NCBI GenBank assembly: GCA_018400565.1
Contig: JAGYMP010000194.1
Location: 1-50,065 of the forward strand
Length of the DNA: 50,065 nt
Direction: 5' to 3'
Source: Bacilli bacterium
GTDB lineage: Bacteria > Bacillota_I > Bacilli_A > Izemoplasmatales > Hujiaoplasmataceae
This document shows, in pieces, positions 43,601 through 50,065 of this stretch (positions are counted from its first letter, which is position 1; every line of letters starts with the position of its first letter). The notes beneath the pieces were generated by a model that saw nothing but the letters and a program-made list of their open reading frames with translations, searched no databases and was not told the DNA's origin. The translations under genes and the position numbers were made by a program.

Positions 43601-44029
43601 ATGAATCGACCTTCAATTGAAATGAAAGGTTCGGATGGTCACATGTACCATTACGATCTGTTCAGAAATCAAAAACATATCGTGCACATCGTCACAAAAC
43701 CAACCACATCCCATCTTCATCAGGCAGTGAAACGGGTTAAGCGGATCAACCTAGATTTTTCAGGCAAAGGTTATGCGTTCTATGTCGTGTGCAACATGCC
43801 CGAGCGTCGTTTTTTTGAGTTTATCACCGAGCTGAAAGATAAACCGCTGTGGCTGCTCGACAAAGACTTCCGATTCACTAAAAGATATCTTTCTGAGACA
43901 CTTGATCAGACGAAAACATGGGATCATCATGACTTAACACTCATTGTCGGTGAGGACGGTTCTCTTTTGCAAAAAATATCGTATCATCAACCTTCACCCC
44001 ATTTTGAAAAGAATTTAAATGACCGCTGA
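43601..44029 (+). CDS. Unassigned protein, possibly peroxiredoxin-fold without peroxidatic Cys
   Basis: A 142-residue protein with no firmly recognised family. Several segments recall AhpC/Bcp peroxiredoxins: an early strand (HIVHIVTKP), then TTSHLHQAVKRVKRI where the peroxidatic PxxxTxxC would be, a KPLWLLDKDFRFTKRYL segment like the usual LLSDPD...Y, and DLTLIVGEDGSLLQ like TFVID.DG. The only Cys is C64, which lies in YVVCNMPERR, not at the catalytic place. If the fold is right, it cannot be a classical peroxidase. ATG 43601 follows AAAGGAAG; the frame upstream to 43550 lies in the promoter. Confidence 0.65.
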   Translation: MNRPSIEMKGSDGHMYHYDLFRNQKHIVHIVTKPTTSHLHQAVKRVKRINLDFSGKGYAFYVVCNMPERRFFEFITELKDKPLWLLDKDFRFTKRYLSETLDQTKTWDHHDLTLIVGEDGSLLQKISYHQPSPHFEKNLNDR

Positions 44030-44045
44030 AACGCGGTCTTTTTTT
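44021..44045 (+). terminator. Terminator of the peroxiredoxin-like gene
   Basis: GACCGC, 6-base loop, GCGGTC, then T7. The TGA stop forms the start of the loop. Confidence 0.88.
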
Positions 44046-44059
44046 ATGATAGAATAAAA

Positions 44060-44086
44060 TTAGCACTCTAACCTTGACAGTGCTAA
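44060..44086 (+). promoter_or_regulatory. CIRCE operator (HrcA site) of clpB
   Basis: TTAGCACTC, 9-base spacer, CAGTGCTAA. Arms are identical to those of the hsp20 operator, and TTGACA again spans the spacer/second-arm border. Confidence 0.88.
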
Positions 44087-44102
44087 TTATATCGTTTATA
44101 AT
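44074..44102 (+). promoter_or_regulatory. Promoter of clpB
   Basis: TTGACA (44074-44079), 17-bp spacer, TATAAT (44097-44102): full consensus, with the -35 covered by the CIRCE operator. Confidence 0.92.
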
Positions 44103-44130
44103 AGGAGTGATATGAAAAGAGGTGAAACAC

Positions 44131-46257
44131 ATGATGCCACAAATGGAGAATTATGAACAAGATCCGAACATCCTGAAAAAGTTCGGACGCATTATCAATG
44201 ATGAAGTAAAAAGCGGCAAAATCGACCCCGTGATCGGCCGGGAGGAAGAAATCCGGCGTATCATCAAAATCTTGAGCCGCCGCACTAAAAACAATCCGGT
44301 GTTGATCGGTGAACCGGGCGTCGGTAAAACCGCAATCGTCGAAGGACTCGCCAGACGCATTGTCGATCGGGATGTCCCCGTCGGTTTGGAAAACAAAACG
44401 ATTTATGAACTCGACTTGTCGAGTCTCGTCGCAGGCGCTAAATTCCGCGGCGAATTTGAAGAACGCCTCAAAGCTGTTCTCAAAAAAGTGAAGGAATCGC
44501 AAGGCGACATTGTGATGTTCATCGATGAGATACATATGATCGTCGGCGCAGGAAAGACCGAAGGCGCCATGGATGCCGGAAACATGTTGAAACCCATGCT
44601 CGCACGGGGAGAATTACACTGCATCGGTGCGACAACGCTTGATGAATACCGCAAACACATCGAAAAAGACAATGCTTTGGAACGTCGTTTTCAAAAAATC
44701 TTGATCGATGAACCAAGTGTCGAAGATACCATTAGTATCTTAAGAGGTTTAAAAGATCGTTTTGAAGCCCATCACGGCGTGCACATCAACGACAATGCCA
44801 TTATCGCGGCCGCAACACTTTCGAACCGCTACATCACCGACCGGTTCCTGCCGGACAAGGCTATCGATTTAATCGACGAGGCTTGTGCTTCGGTTCGCAT
44901 GGAAATCGATTCCATGCCTGCTGAACTCGATGATGTGACACGTAAACTCATGCAACTCGAGATTGAAAAGCGTGCGCTTGAAAAAGAAAGCGATGCCATG
45001 TCAAAAGAACGTCTTCAAAATATAAAAGACGAACTGAAAGCATTGAAAAATGAAGAAAAAACCATCCGAAAGAAATGGGAAAAGGAAAAACATGAACTTG
45101 AGGATACCAAGACGCTGAAAGCTGAACTCGAAGAGAAACGGAATGCATTACAAAATGCGTTCAACGATAATGACTACTCAAAAGCGGCTGAGATCCAATA
45201 CAAGCAAATCCCCGATCTCGAAAAGGAACTGGAGAAGAAACAATCCACGACCAACCACACATACATCACAGAAACGGTGAGTGAGGACCAGATTGCCGGT
45301 ATTGTCGCCAATTGGACGCATATTCCTGTCCAAAAACTCATGAAAGGTGACAAAGAACGGTTGATCAACCTGTATGACAACCTCAAACAACGTGTCAAAG
45401 GCCAGGATAGTGCCGTCAAACTGGTGTCAGACGCCATTATACGACAGCGCGCCGGGATCAAAAACGAAACCCGTCCCATCGGATCGTTTCTGTTTTTGGG
45501 ACCCACAGGCGTCGGTAAAACCGAGGTCGCACGGGCCCTGGCGGAACAATTGTTCGCATCCGAACAACAGATGGTTCGCATCGACATGAGTGAGTACATG
45601 GAACAATATTCCGTGTCACGTCTCATCGGTGCCCCGCCGGGTTATGTCGGCTATGACGAGGGCGGCCAACTGACCGAACAAGTCCGCAGAAAACCGTACT
45701 CCATCGTGTTATTCGATGAATTCGAAAAAGCACATCCGGAGGTCATCAACATCCTTCTGCAAATTTTGGAAGACGGAAGGTTGACCGATAATCAGGGACG
45801 TACCGTCGATTTCAGAAACACGATCATCATCATGACATCGAACATCGGCAGCCAGGTATTGCTTGAAGGAACCGATGAGGCCAAAGAAACTGTGATGAAC
45901 AAAGTACGGTCGTCGTTCAAACCCGAATTCATCAACCGCATCGACGAAATTGCGATTTTCGACCCACTTGATTATGATACACAAATCAAAATCGTCGACA
46001 AGATGCTTTATGAACTTAAACAACGGCTCGAACAAGAACAGCTTAACGTTCGTTTCACAAAAACAGCCAAAGAAGCAATCATCGAAATGGCTTACGACAA
46101 ACAATACGGAGCACGACCCTTAAAACGATTCATCCAACGCCACATCGAAACGTTGATCGCACGCAATGTGATCGAATCGAACGTCGTTCCCAAAGAACAT
46201 TACGAAATCGATTATGATAACAATGAATTCAATATAAAAAAGCTTCGGACCGCATAA
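44131..46257 (+). CDS. clpB: ClpB disaggregase lacking the N-terminal (Clp_N) domain
   Basis: A 708-residue AAA+ disaggregase that works with DnaK. The protein starts almost directly at the first ATPase domain (Walker A GEPGVGKTAIVEG near 61-73), continues with a coiled-coil M domain (about 285-400) and ends with the second ATPase domain (GPTGVGKTEVARA near 450) and GARPLKRFIQ. Standard ClpB has about 860 residues with a 150-residue N-domain; this is missing, as in Mollicutes. The M domain length and absence of an obvious ClpP loop separate it from ClpC. ATG 44131 follows AGAGGTG; GTG 44122 overlaps that site. Transcription is HrcA-controlled. Confidence 0.94.
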   Translation: MMPQMENYEQDPNILKKFGRIINDEVKSGKIDPVIGREEEIRRIIKILSRRTKNNPVLIGEPGVGKTAIVEGLARRIVDRDVPVGLENKTIYELDLSSLVAGAKFRGEFEERLKAVLKKVKESQGDIVMFIDEIHMIVGAGKTEGAMDAGNMLKPMLARGELHCIGATTLDEYRKHIEKDNALERRFQKILIDEPSVEDTISILRGLKDRFEAHHGVHINDNAIIAAATLSNRYITDRFLPDKAIDLIDEACASVRMEIDSMPAELDDVTRKLMQLEIEKRALEKESDAMSKERLQNIKDELKALKNEEKTIRKKWEKEKHELEDTKTLKAELEEKRNALQNAFNDNDYSKAAEIQYKQIPDLEKELEKKQSTTNHTYITETVSEDQIAGIVANWTHIPVQKLMKGDKERLINLYDNLKQRVKGQDSAVKLVSDAIIRQRAGIKNETRPIGSFLFLGPTGVGKTEVARALAEQLFASEQQMVRIDMSEYMEQYSVSRLIGAPPGYVGYDEGGQLTEQVRRKPYSIVLFDEFEKAHPEVINILLQILEDGRLTDNQGRTVDFRNTIIIMTSNIGSQVLLEGTDEAKETVMNKVRSSFKPEFINRIDEIAIFDPLDYDTQIKIVDKMLYELKQRLEQEQLNVRFTKTAKEAIIEMAYDKQYGARPLKRFIQRHIETLIARNVIESNVVPKEHYEIDYDNNEFNIKKLRTA

Positions 46258-46273
46258 GATCCGAAGCTTTTTT
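46236..46273. terminator. Bidirectional terminator between clpB and the PAS-GGDEF gene
   Basis: Perfect 14-bp stem (46236-46249 with 46260-46273) including AGCTTCGGA and its complement, with terminal A/T runs on both sides. The clpB stop TAA lies in the loop. Confidence 0.93.
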
Positions 46274-46291
46274 ATGATTGATCTGTTTTCA

Positions 46292-48991
46292 TTATTCATT
46301 CGCACACGCATCGACCATCGCCGGATCAAACGCTTTTCCACGGTCCTTTTTGAGATGCTCAACGATGACAGGGGTTATGCGCGGTTTATCTTCAGCAGTG
46401 TCAATGTCAAACCTCGAACATGCTTTTGCGATCGCAAGAATCCTTGAGAGTTTTGGTATGTCTTTTTCTTTTAATCCGTTTGGATATCCTTTACCGTCCC
46501 AGCGTTCATTCTGATGCATGATGATGTCCGCAAGATCCTGATGTTTTTTGGAAGAGACCAGAATGCGATAAGCTATCTGAGGATGTGAACGTCCCGCGTT
46601 GTCATCCCCGGGCGACAATGGGTTGTTCTTTTGCAACATCACTTCGTCTATGCCGTATTTTCCAATGTGATGGTATTTACAAACACGGTTCAACTTATCC
46701 GTTTTTTGTTCATTCAGGCCAAGCCGTGAACCGATAATTTTTGCGTATTGGCATAAACGATCCACAAATCTCTTTTCATCCGGATACATTTCAAAAAATT
46801 GATTGACCATCTCATCGACGACATCATGATTACGGTAATAGTTGATTTTCTCTTCATACATCCTTCTCTCTGCTTCTTTATACATCGCTTCAATGGAAAT
46901 GTTTTGATCCGTCGAGGTCGACAAACCTAATGCAAGAGAAACCCTGACTCCCTTTGTCTTAATACCGGCAATCGCTTTTGTGATTTTTCTGAGAAATCGC
47001 TTTGCTTTTTTCTCGTTGGTGTCCGGCATGATGAAAACAAATTCATCACCGCCGATTCTGGCGATGAAATGCGATGCGGCCAAATGTTCTTTTAAGATGT
47101 CCGACACTTTTTTCAAAAGACGGTCCCCGTAGTCGTGGCCGAAGGCATCATTCGTCAGTTTGAGATTATTGATGTCTGCCATCACGAGCGTGACCGGTGA
47201 ATGTTTGTTTTGTTTCAGCAGATATTCATCAAAGGCGCGCCGGTTGTAAAGATCGGTCAGATGATCGCGGCGTGAGACTTCAGAGAGACTCTTTTCTTTG
47301 TTAATGCGTTCCGTCACATCCTGATGGATACCGCTTAAGACAAGGGGATTGCCATCTTGGTCATGTTCACACACGCGTCCTTTGTCAAAAACCCATACAT
47401 AACCGCCGTCTTTATGTCTCATCCGATACTCACATTGATAAACCCCGGTGTCCCCGTTGATGTGTTTTTGCAGGTTCTTGAGAACATAGGAAAGATCATC
47501 CGGATGCACGAGGTTTTGCCAACGGTCATAATCGACGGTTGTCTCGCCTTCAAACGAATAACCGAGCATTGTCAGCCATCTGGCATTGATGGTAACTGTC
47601 TTTTTCTTAAGATTCCATCGCCAAACGGCGATATCTGTCGCTTCGAAGACTTTTTCAAGCATGTCTTTTTTTCTTTGCATGTCTTTCTCGGTTTGCTTGA
47701 TTGCAGTCACATCACGGCTCATCAGCACCAATTCATGTTCCCGGTTATAAAACATCTTCACCGAAAGAAACAACTCATCATCTCGGTTTATGTCAAAGTT
47801 TGTTTGCTTTGTTTCGTCCAAATCCTTTTTGATGTGATCAAACCAAGCATTGTCTCGGTCAGACATAAACCGTTTGAGCGGATGACCGATGATACGGTTT
47901 TTTCTCATGTCGAAATGGGTCCGGAAACTGCGGTTGCAAAAAACAAGTGTCCGATCCTGAAACCCATCATCGCCAGAAAACACACCGATGCCCTCGGTCA
48001 TGTTAATAACAAGGTCGCGGGTTCTTTTTTGAATTTTCTTTAAACGTTGCTTTGCTTCAATTGTCGCTGAAAGATCGACCATGTACACATGAATGTACAA
48101 ATCTCCTTCGTCTGTGAACGGAGCTGATGACACATCTGCATATGCGATGGATCCGTCCAACGTTTTAAAGGCATATTGCAAGTGGGGATTCGGCGTCATG
48201 TCCCGTGTGATTTTTTCAATTCGTTTTTTGTAGACAGGAATGTATTCATCCGTGATGAGGTCGACGACTTCCACGCCAATCAAGTCGGTGGGTGACTCCG
48301 CTTTGAAAAAACGGACGCAAGCCGGATTGGCGTAAACAATCCTACCGTCTTTGTCGATGTAGACCGGATCTGGATCGTTTTCGATTAAATTCTCGTATTT
48401 GGCTCTTTCAGTTTCCTGAGCGATGATGGCTTGTCTCATTTTTGATATATCTTCAATATAGCCTTCCAAATATGCAGCATGTTTTTCACTGTCATAAACG
48501 GCCCTTCCGGTTTCACGCACCCACAGCAACTCCCGGTTCTTTGTGATGATCCGATACTCGATATCAACAGCCTGTTCGCTTTCAACTGCTTTATCCCATG
48601 CTTTCCTGACTCTAGCGCGATCAAGGGGATGAATGACTTCCTTGAAGCCAACAACGGTGTTGTCAAGCAATGCACCACATTCATAACCCGTGAGTTCTTT
48701 TGTACCTTCCGAGACGAATTTCATCGTCCAGTTTGCATCATAAAGGCATCGGTAAGCCATACCAGGGAAGTGATCGACAAGGGATTCAGAATGGTTGTGC
48801 AGTGGTGTTCTGTCGTTATTCCTTCTTCTTTTCAGGTAATGTATCATATAATGCATGCCGGCATACAAAACAATGACACCGATGACGATTATTCCCGCAT
48901 AAAAAACCACATCCCATGGTTGAACAATCAACAATGGTATGTGGTTTAGTTTCATGTAATATGAAAATGACATAGTCATTTCGATCAACAC
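46292..48991 (-). CDS. Membrane four-PAS, GGDEF and HD-GYP-like signalling protein
   Basis: A protein of about 899 residues. One membrane helix (about 27-50) is followed by four PAS domains (about 71-183, 200-310, 326-430, 445-562), a GGDEF domain (571-723) and an HD-GYP-like domain (738-883). The GGDEF motif is intact (647-651), so c-di-GMP synthesis is possible; no RxxD inhibitory site is seen upstream. The HD-GYP part is altered: HDIGK reads HHIGK (774-778), HHE reads HQNE, and the first His ligand is not found, although ERWDGKGYP is kept. It is probably a sensor or cyclase with a dead or regulatory phosphodiesterase domain. GTG 48991 is used because the -10 box at 49014-49019 excludes the frame start at 49042. 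Confidence 0.85.
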   Translation of the reverse strand: MLIEMTMSFSYYMKLNHIPLLIVQPWDVVFYAGIIVIGVIVLYAGMHYMIHYLKRRRNNDRTPLHNHSESLVDHFPGMAYRCLYDANWTMKFVSEGTKELTGYECGALLDNTVVGFKEVIHPLDRARVRKAWDKAVESEQAVDIEYRIITKNRELLWVRETGRAVYDSEKHAAYLEGYIEDISKMRQAIIAQETERAKYENLIENDPDPVYIDKDGRIVYANPACVRFFKAESPTDLIGVEVVDLITDEYIPVYKKRIEKITRDMTPNPHLQYAFKTLDGSIAYADVSSAPFTDEGDLYIHVYMVDLSATIEAKQRLKKIQKRTRDLVINMTEGIGVFSGDDGFQDRTLVFCNRSFRTHFDMRKNRIIGHPLKRFMSDRDNAWFDHIKKDLDETKQTNFDINRDDELFLSVKMFYNREHELVLMSRDVTAIKQTEKDMQRKKDMLEKVFEATDIAVWRWNLKKKTVTINARWLTMLGYSFEGETTVDYDRWQNLVHPDDLSYVLKNLQKHINGDTGVYQCEYRMRHKDGGYVWVFDKGRVCEHDQDGNPLVLSGIHQDVTERINKEKSLSEVSRRDHLTDLYNRRAFDEYLLKQNKHSPVTLVMADINNLKLTNDAFGHDYGDRLLKKVSDILKEHLAASHFIARIGGDEFVFIMPDTNEKKAKRFLRKITKAIAGIKTKGVRVSLALGLSTSTDQNISIEAMYKEAERRMYEEKINYYRNHDVVDEMVNQFFEMYPDEKRFVDRLCQYAKIIGSRLGLNEQKTDKLNRVCKYHHIGKYGIDEVMLQKNNPLSPGDDNAGRSHPQIAYRILVSSKKHQDLADIIMHQNERWDGKGYPNGLKEKDIPKLSRILAIAKACSRFDIDTAEDKPRITPVIVEHLKKDRGKAFDPAMVDACANE

Positions 48992-49013
48992 GATGTCCCC
49001 ATCCCTTTTATTA

Positions 49014-49042
49014 ATTATAGCCGATTGCATCTCGAAAAACAA
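49014..49042 (-). promoter_or_regulatory. Promoter of the PAS-GGDEF gene
   Basis: Minus strand: TTGTTT (49042-49037), 17-bp spacer, TATAAT (49019-49014). Confidence 0.65.
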
Positions 49043-49056
49043 CCGACCATCAAGAA

Positions 49057-49590
49057 TTAAGAATGGTTTTTCTCAATTACCTCTTCTTTGTCTTCGACAA
49101 ATTCCAAAACATCCCTGAAGGGACGGTAAAACAAAAACACAGTGACAAGATTCGATGCCGCAAGCATCAATTCAAATGGTACATCGGCCACAAGATAGGG
49201 CCATAGTATACCAATACCCTGTTCCATGATCCGAATGGGGATAAATGACCAAGAATAGATAAACGCATGAATCACAGCAACCAAAACGATCATCCAAAAC
49301 GAGCGGTGTCTAATCGCACGTGCGACAAGCGCAAGCAATAGCCAGGAAAAAAGCATGGGCACGGTATAATATGAGAAAAACGTGCCCATGATGAATCCGT
49401 CAATAACGACATATCCCGAAACCAGCACCAAAAGCAGCGGCAATGGCAATACTGCGGCATACACCATGATCAATACCGTTGTAAGCTGGACATTGGGAAT
49501 GAACATCAAAACTTCTTCCTGGACGACCAACACGGAAAGAAGCATCGCCGTCAATGTAATGGTTCTCACGTTGATCTTGCCGTGTTTCAT
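49057..49590 (-). CDS. ECF transporter S component, probably for cobalamin
   Basis: A 177-residue protein with about five to six membrane helices and the size and N-terminal pattern (RTITLTAMLLSVLVVQE) of ECF S components. The S component binds the vitamin and docks on the shared EcfT/EcfA module encoded elsewhere. Its ATG shares a base with the stop of the DUF4430 lipoprotein gene, and the pair sits behind a cobalamin riboswitch. A B12 or B12-precursor substrate (CbrT/CblT type) is therefore inferred from context, not from binding residues. No ATPase subunit is adjacent in the window. Confidence 0.8.
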   Translation of the reverse strand: MKHGKINVRTITLTAMLLSVLVVQEEVLMFIPNVQLTTVLIMVYAAVLPLPLLLVLVSGYVVIDGFIMGTFFSYYTVPMLFSWLLLALVARAIRHRSFWMIVLVAVIHAFIYSWSFIPIRIMEQGIGILWPYLVADVPFELMLAASNLVTVFLFYRPFRDVLEFVEDKEEVIEKNHS

Positions 49591-50006
49591 TATTCGATCA
49601 ATTCATATTTGAGTTGGTAGACAGACCCGTCTATCAAATCGGCTTCGGAAATGCCCGTTGTCGCATAATCGCCGTCGATATAAAAACCGATGTAGCCTTC
49701 ATTATCGAAAGCCTGCACGTCATCGACGCCCATGACGTAAACACCATATTGGGTTTCATAATCACAGGTCTCATCGGGTTCCCCTGATTCGTTTTGGCAA
49801 TACACGGTGAAGTTGTCTTGCAACAACTCAAAAAAAGTGTCCCCTTCGACAAAGGGGATTTCCTTTTCTTCCACCAATGCGCCTTCTTCGTCATACAGTT
49901 CAATGGTGATGGCGCCGTCGCTTGTTGCATAAGGATCCGAACCGCATGCAACCAAAAACGAAAACACCCCTAAGAACAGCAAAAAGCCCAGTACAATTCT
50001 TTTCAT
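49590..50006 (-). CDS. DUF4430 (transcobalamin-like) lipoprotein
   Basis: A 138-residue lipoprotein. A signal peptide ends in the lipobox LVAC (C21). The mature part (about 33-138) has the DUF4430 pattern: ITIELYDEEGALVEEKEIPFVEGDTFFELL, GVYVMGVDDV, YIGFYIDGDYATTGISEADLIDGSVYQL. DUF4430 resembles the C-terminal beta domain of transcobalamin/intrinsic factor, so it may capture B12 at the cell surface for the ECF S component next to it. ATG 50006 follows AAAGGGAG; the frame start at 50027 is upstream of that site. Confidence 0.85.
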   Translation of the reverse strand: MKRIVLGFLLFLGVFSFLVACGSDPYATSDGAITIELYDEEGALVEEKEIPFVEGDTFFELLQDNFTVYCQNESGEPDETCDYETQYGVYVMGVDDVQAFDNEGYIGFYIDGDYATTGISEADLIDGSVYQLKYELIE

Positions 50007-50033
50007 TGTTTTCTCCCTTTCATTCAATTTTTT

Positions 50034-50065
50034 GGCAATAGGTAGGTCTCCCGGCTTCGTTCGAT
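50034..50065 (-). promoter_or_regulatory. 3' end of a cobalamin riboswitch (B12 box)
   Basis: Read on the minus strand, AGCCGGGAGACCTACC (50056-50041) matches the B12-box consensus AGYCMGgAgACCTGCC with one change. It is followed by about 35 bases and then the lipoprotein ATG. Only the 3' end of the aptamer is in the window; the rest lies beyond 50065. The expression platform cannot be told from this part, but closeness to the ribosome site would allow translational control. Confidence 0.78.

Noticed and set aside
44112..44156. A 14-codon upstream reading frame before clpB
   Set aside because: It begins only a few bases after the predicted transcription start and overlaps the clpB start in another frame; nothing suggests a leader peptide.
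47357..48043. A 228-codon plus-strand frame inside the PAS-GGDEF gene
   Set aside because: Antisense shadow of recognised PAS domains; no ribosome site or conserved motif.
48992..49056. A terminator after the ECF S component gene
   Set aside because: Only a weak ACCAT/ATGGT pairing with a large loop and a delayed U-run is present.
1..50065. CRISPR arrays, insertion sequences, prophage genes, rRNA and tRNA genes
   Set aside because: No regularly spaced repeats, transposase or integrase motifs, or conserved RNA-gene segments were recognised by reading; short tRNAs could only be excluded with a dedicated scan.

Overview
The window looks like chromosomal core from a non-sporulating member of the Bacilli. 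Several gene orders match the Bacillus subtilis chromosome: cmk - S1 protein - der - hup; rny - ymdB - miaB - ylbF/ymcA; mutS - mutL - miaA; addB - addA; and efp next to a membrane rhodanese. Genes that normally lie in these clusters are missing (gpsA between der and hup; spoVS, tdh/kbl and cotE around ymdB-miaB; hfq after miaA). TGA is used as a stop throughout and Trp is TGG, so the code is standard. ClpB lacks its N-terminal domain, as Mollicute ClpB does. Together this suggests a deep-branching, standard-code lineage near the Tenericutes (Acholeplasmatales/Izemoplasmatales/Haloplasmatales type). That placement is inference, because no rRNA or reference sequence is available. Base composition looks moderately AT-rich by eye (about mid-40s % G+C, not computed).

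Layout. 1-1.7 kb: the N-terminal part of a KtrA-type K+ regulator (-) and a CPBP membrane protease (+). 1.7-5.5 kb: hup, der, a five-module S1 protein and cmk (-). 5.5-8.3 kb: efp, a CorC/HlyC-type CBS membrane protein and a 23S/16S pseudouridine synthase (-), divergent from a cysteine-less rhodanese (+). 8.8-15.6 kb: an unrecognised tail-anchored protein with HeH/SAP-like repeats, then mutS, mutL and miaA (-). 15.8-19.9 kb: rny, ymdB, miaB, ylbF (-). 20.1-23.3 kb: cvfB, yebC2-type gene, pgsA, recA (-). 23.4-27.5 kb: a beta-lactamase-fold esterase, and a three-gene cassette of DUF5058 protein, membrane partner and M20 peptidase. 27.5-35.7 kb: addB, addA and two Sel1-repeat genes. 35.9-36.8 kb: an ArsR repressor and hsp20 under CIRCE control. 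36.9-43.5 kb: a sulfur/redox block (lpd, sir2, nifS-type desulfurase, thioredoxin, thioredoxin-CcdA fusion, cysE, cysK). 43.6-46.3 kb (+): a cysteine-poor peroxiredoxin-like protein and CIRCE-controlled clpB. 46.3-50 kb (-): a four-PAS GGDEF/HD-GYP-like protein, then an ECF S component and a DUF4430 lipoprotein preceded by the 3' end of a cobalamin riboswitch.

How it works together. Most genes are on the minus strand in tightly packed operons, with many 1-20 nt overlaps, GTGA/ATGA junctions and some GTG/TTG starts. Promoters are close to the sigma-A consensus and are mostly spaced at 16-18 bp. Terminators are short GC hairpins, and gene stop codons often lie inside the hairpin. The most distinctive content is the HeH-repeat membrane protein beside mutS, the DUF5058/M20 cassette, the lpd-sir2-nifS-trx-ccdA chain, the CIRCE operators that enclose the -35 box, and the riboswitch-linked vitamin B12 uptake pair. 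No rRNA, tRNA, CRISPR array, insertion sequence or prophage was recognised. No gene-free stretch exceeds 300 bases; the longest are about 140-180 bases and hold promoters, operators and terminators.
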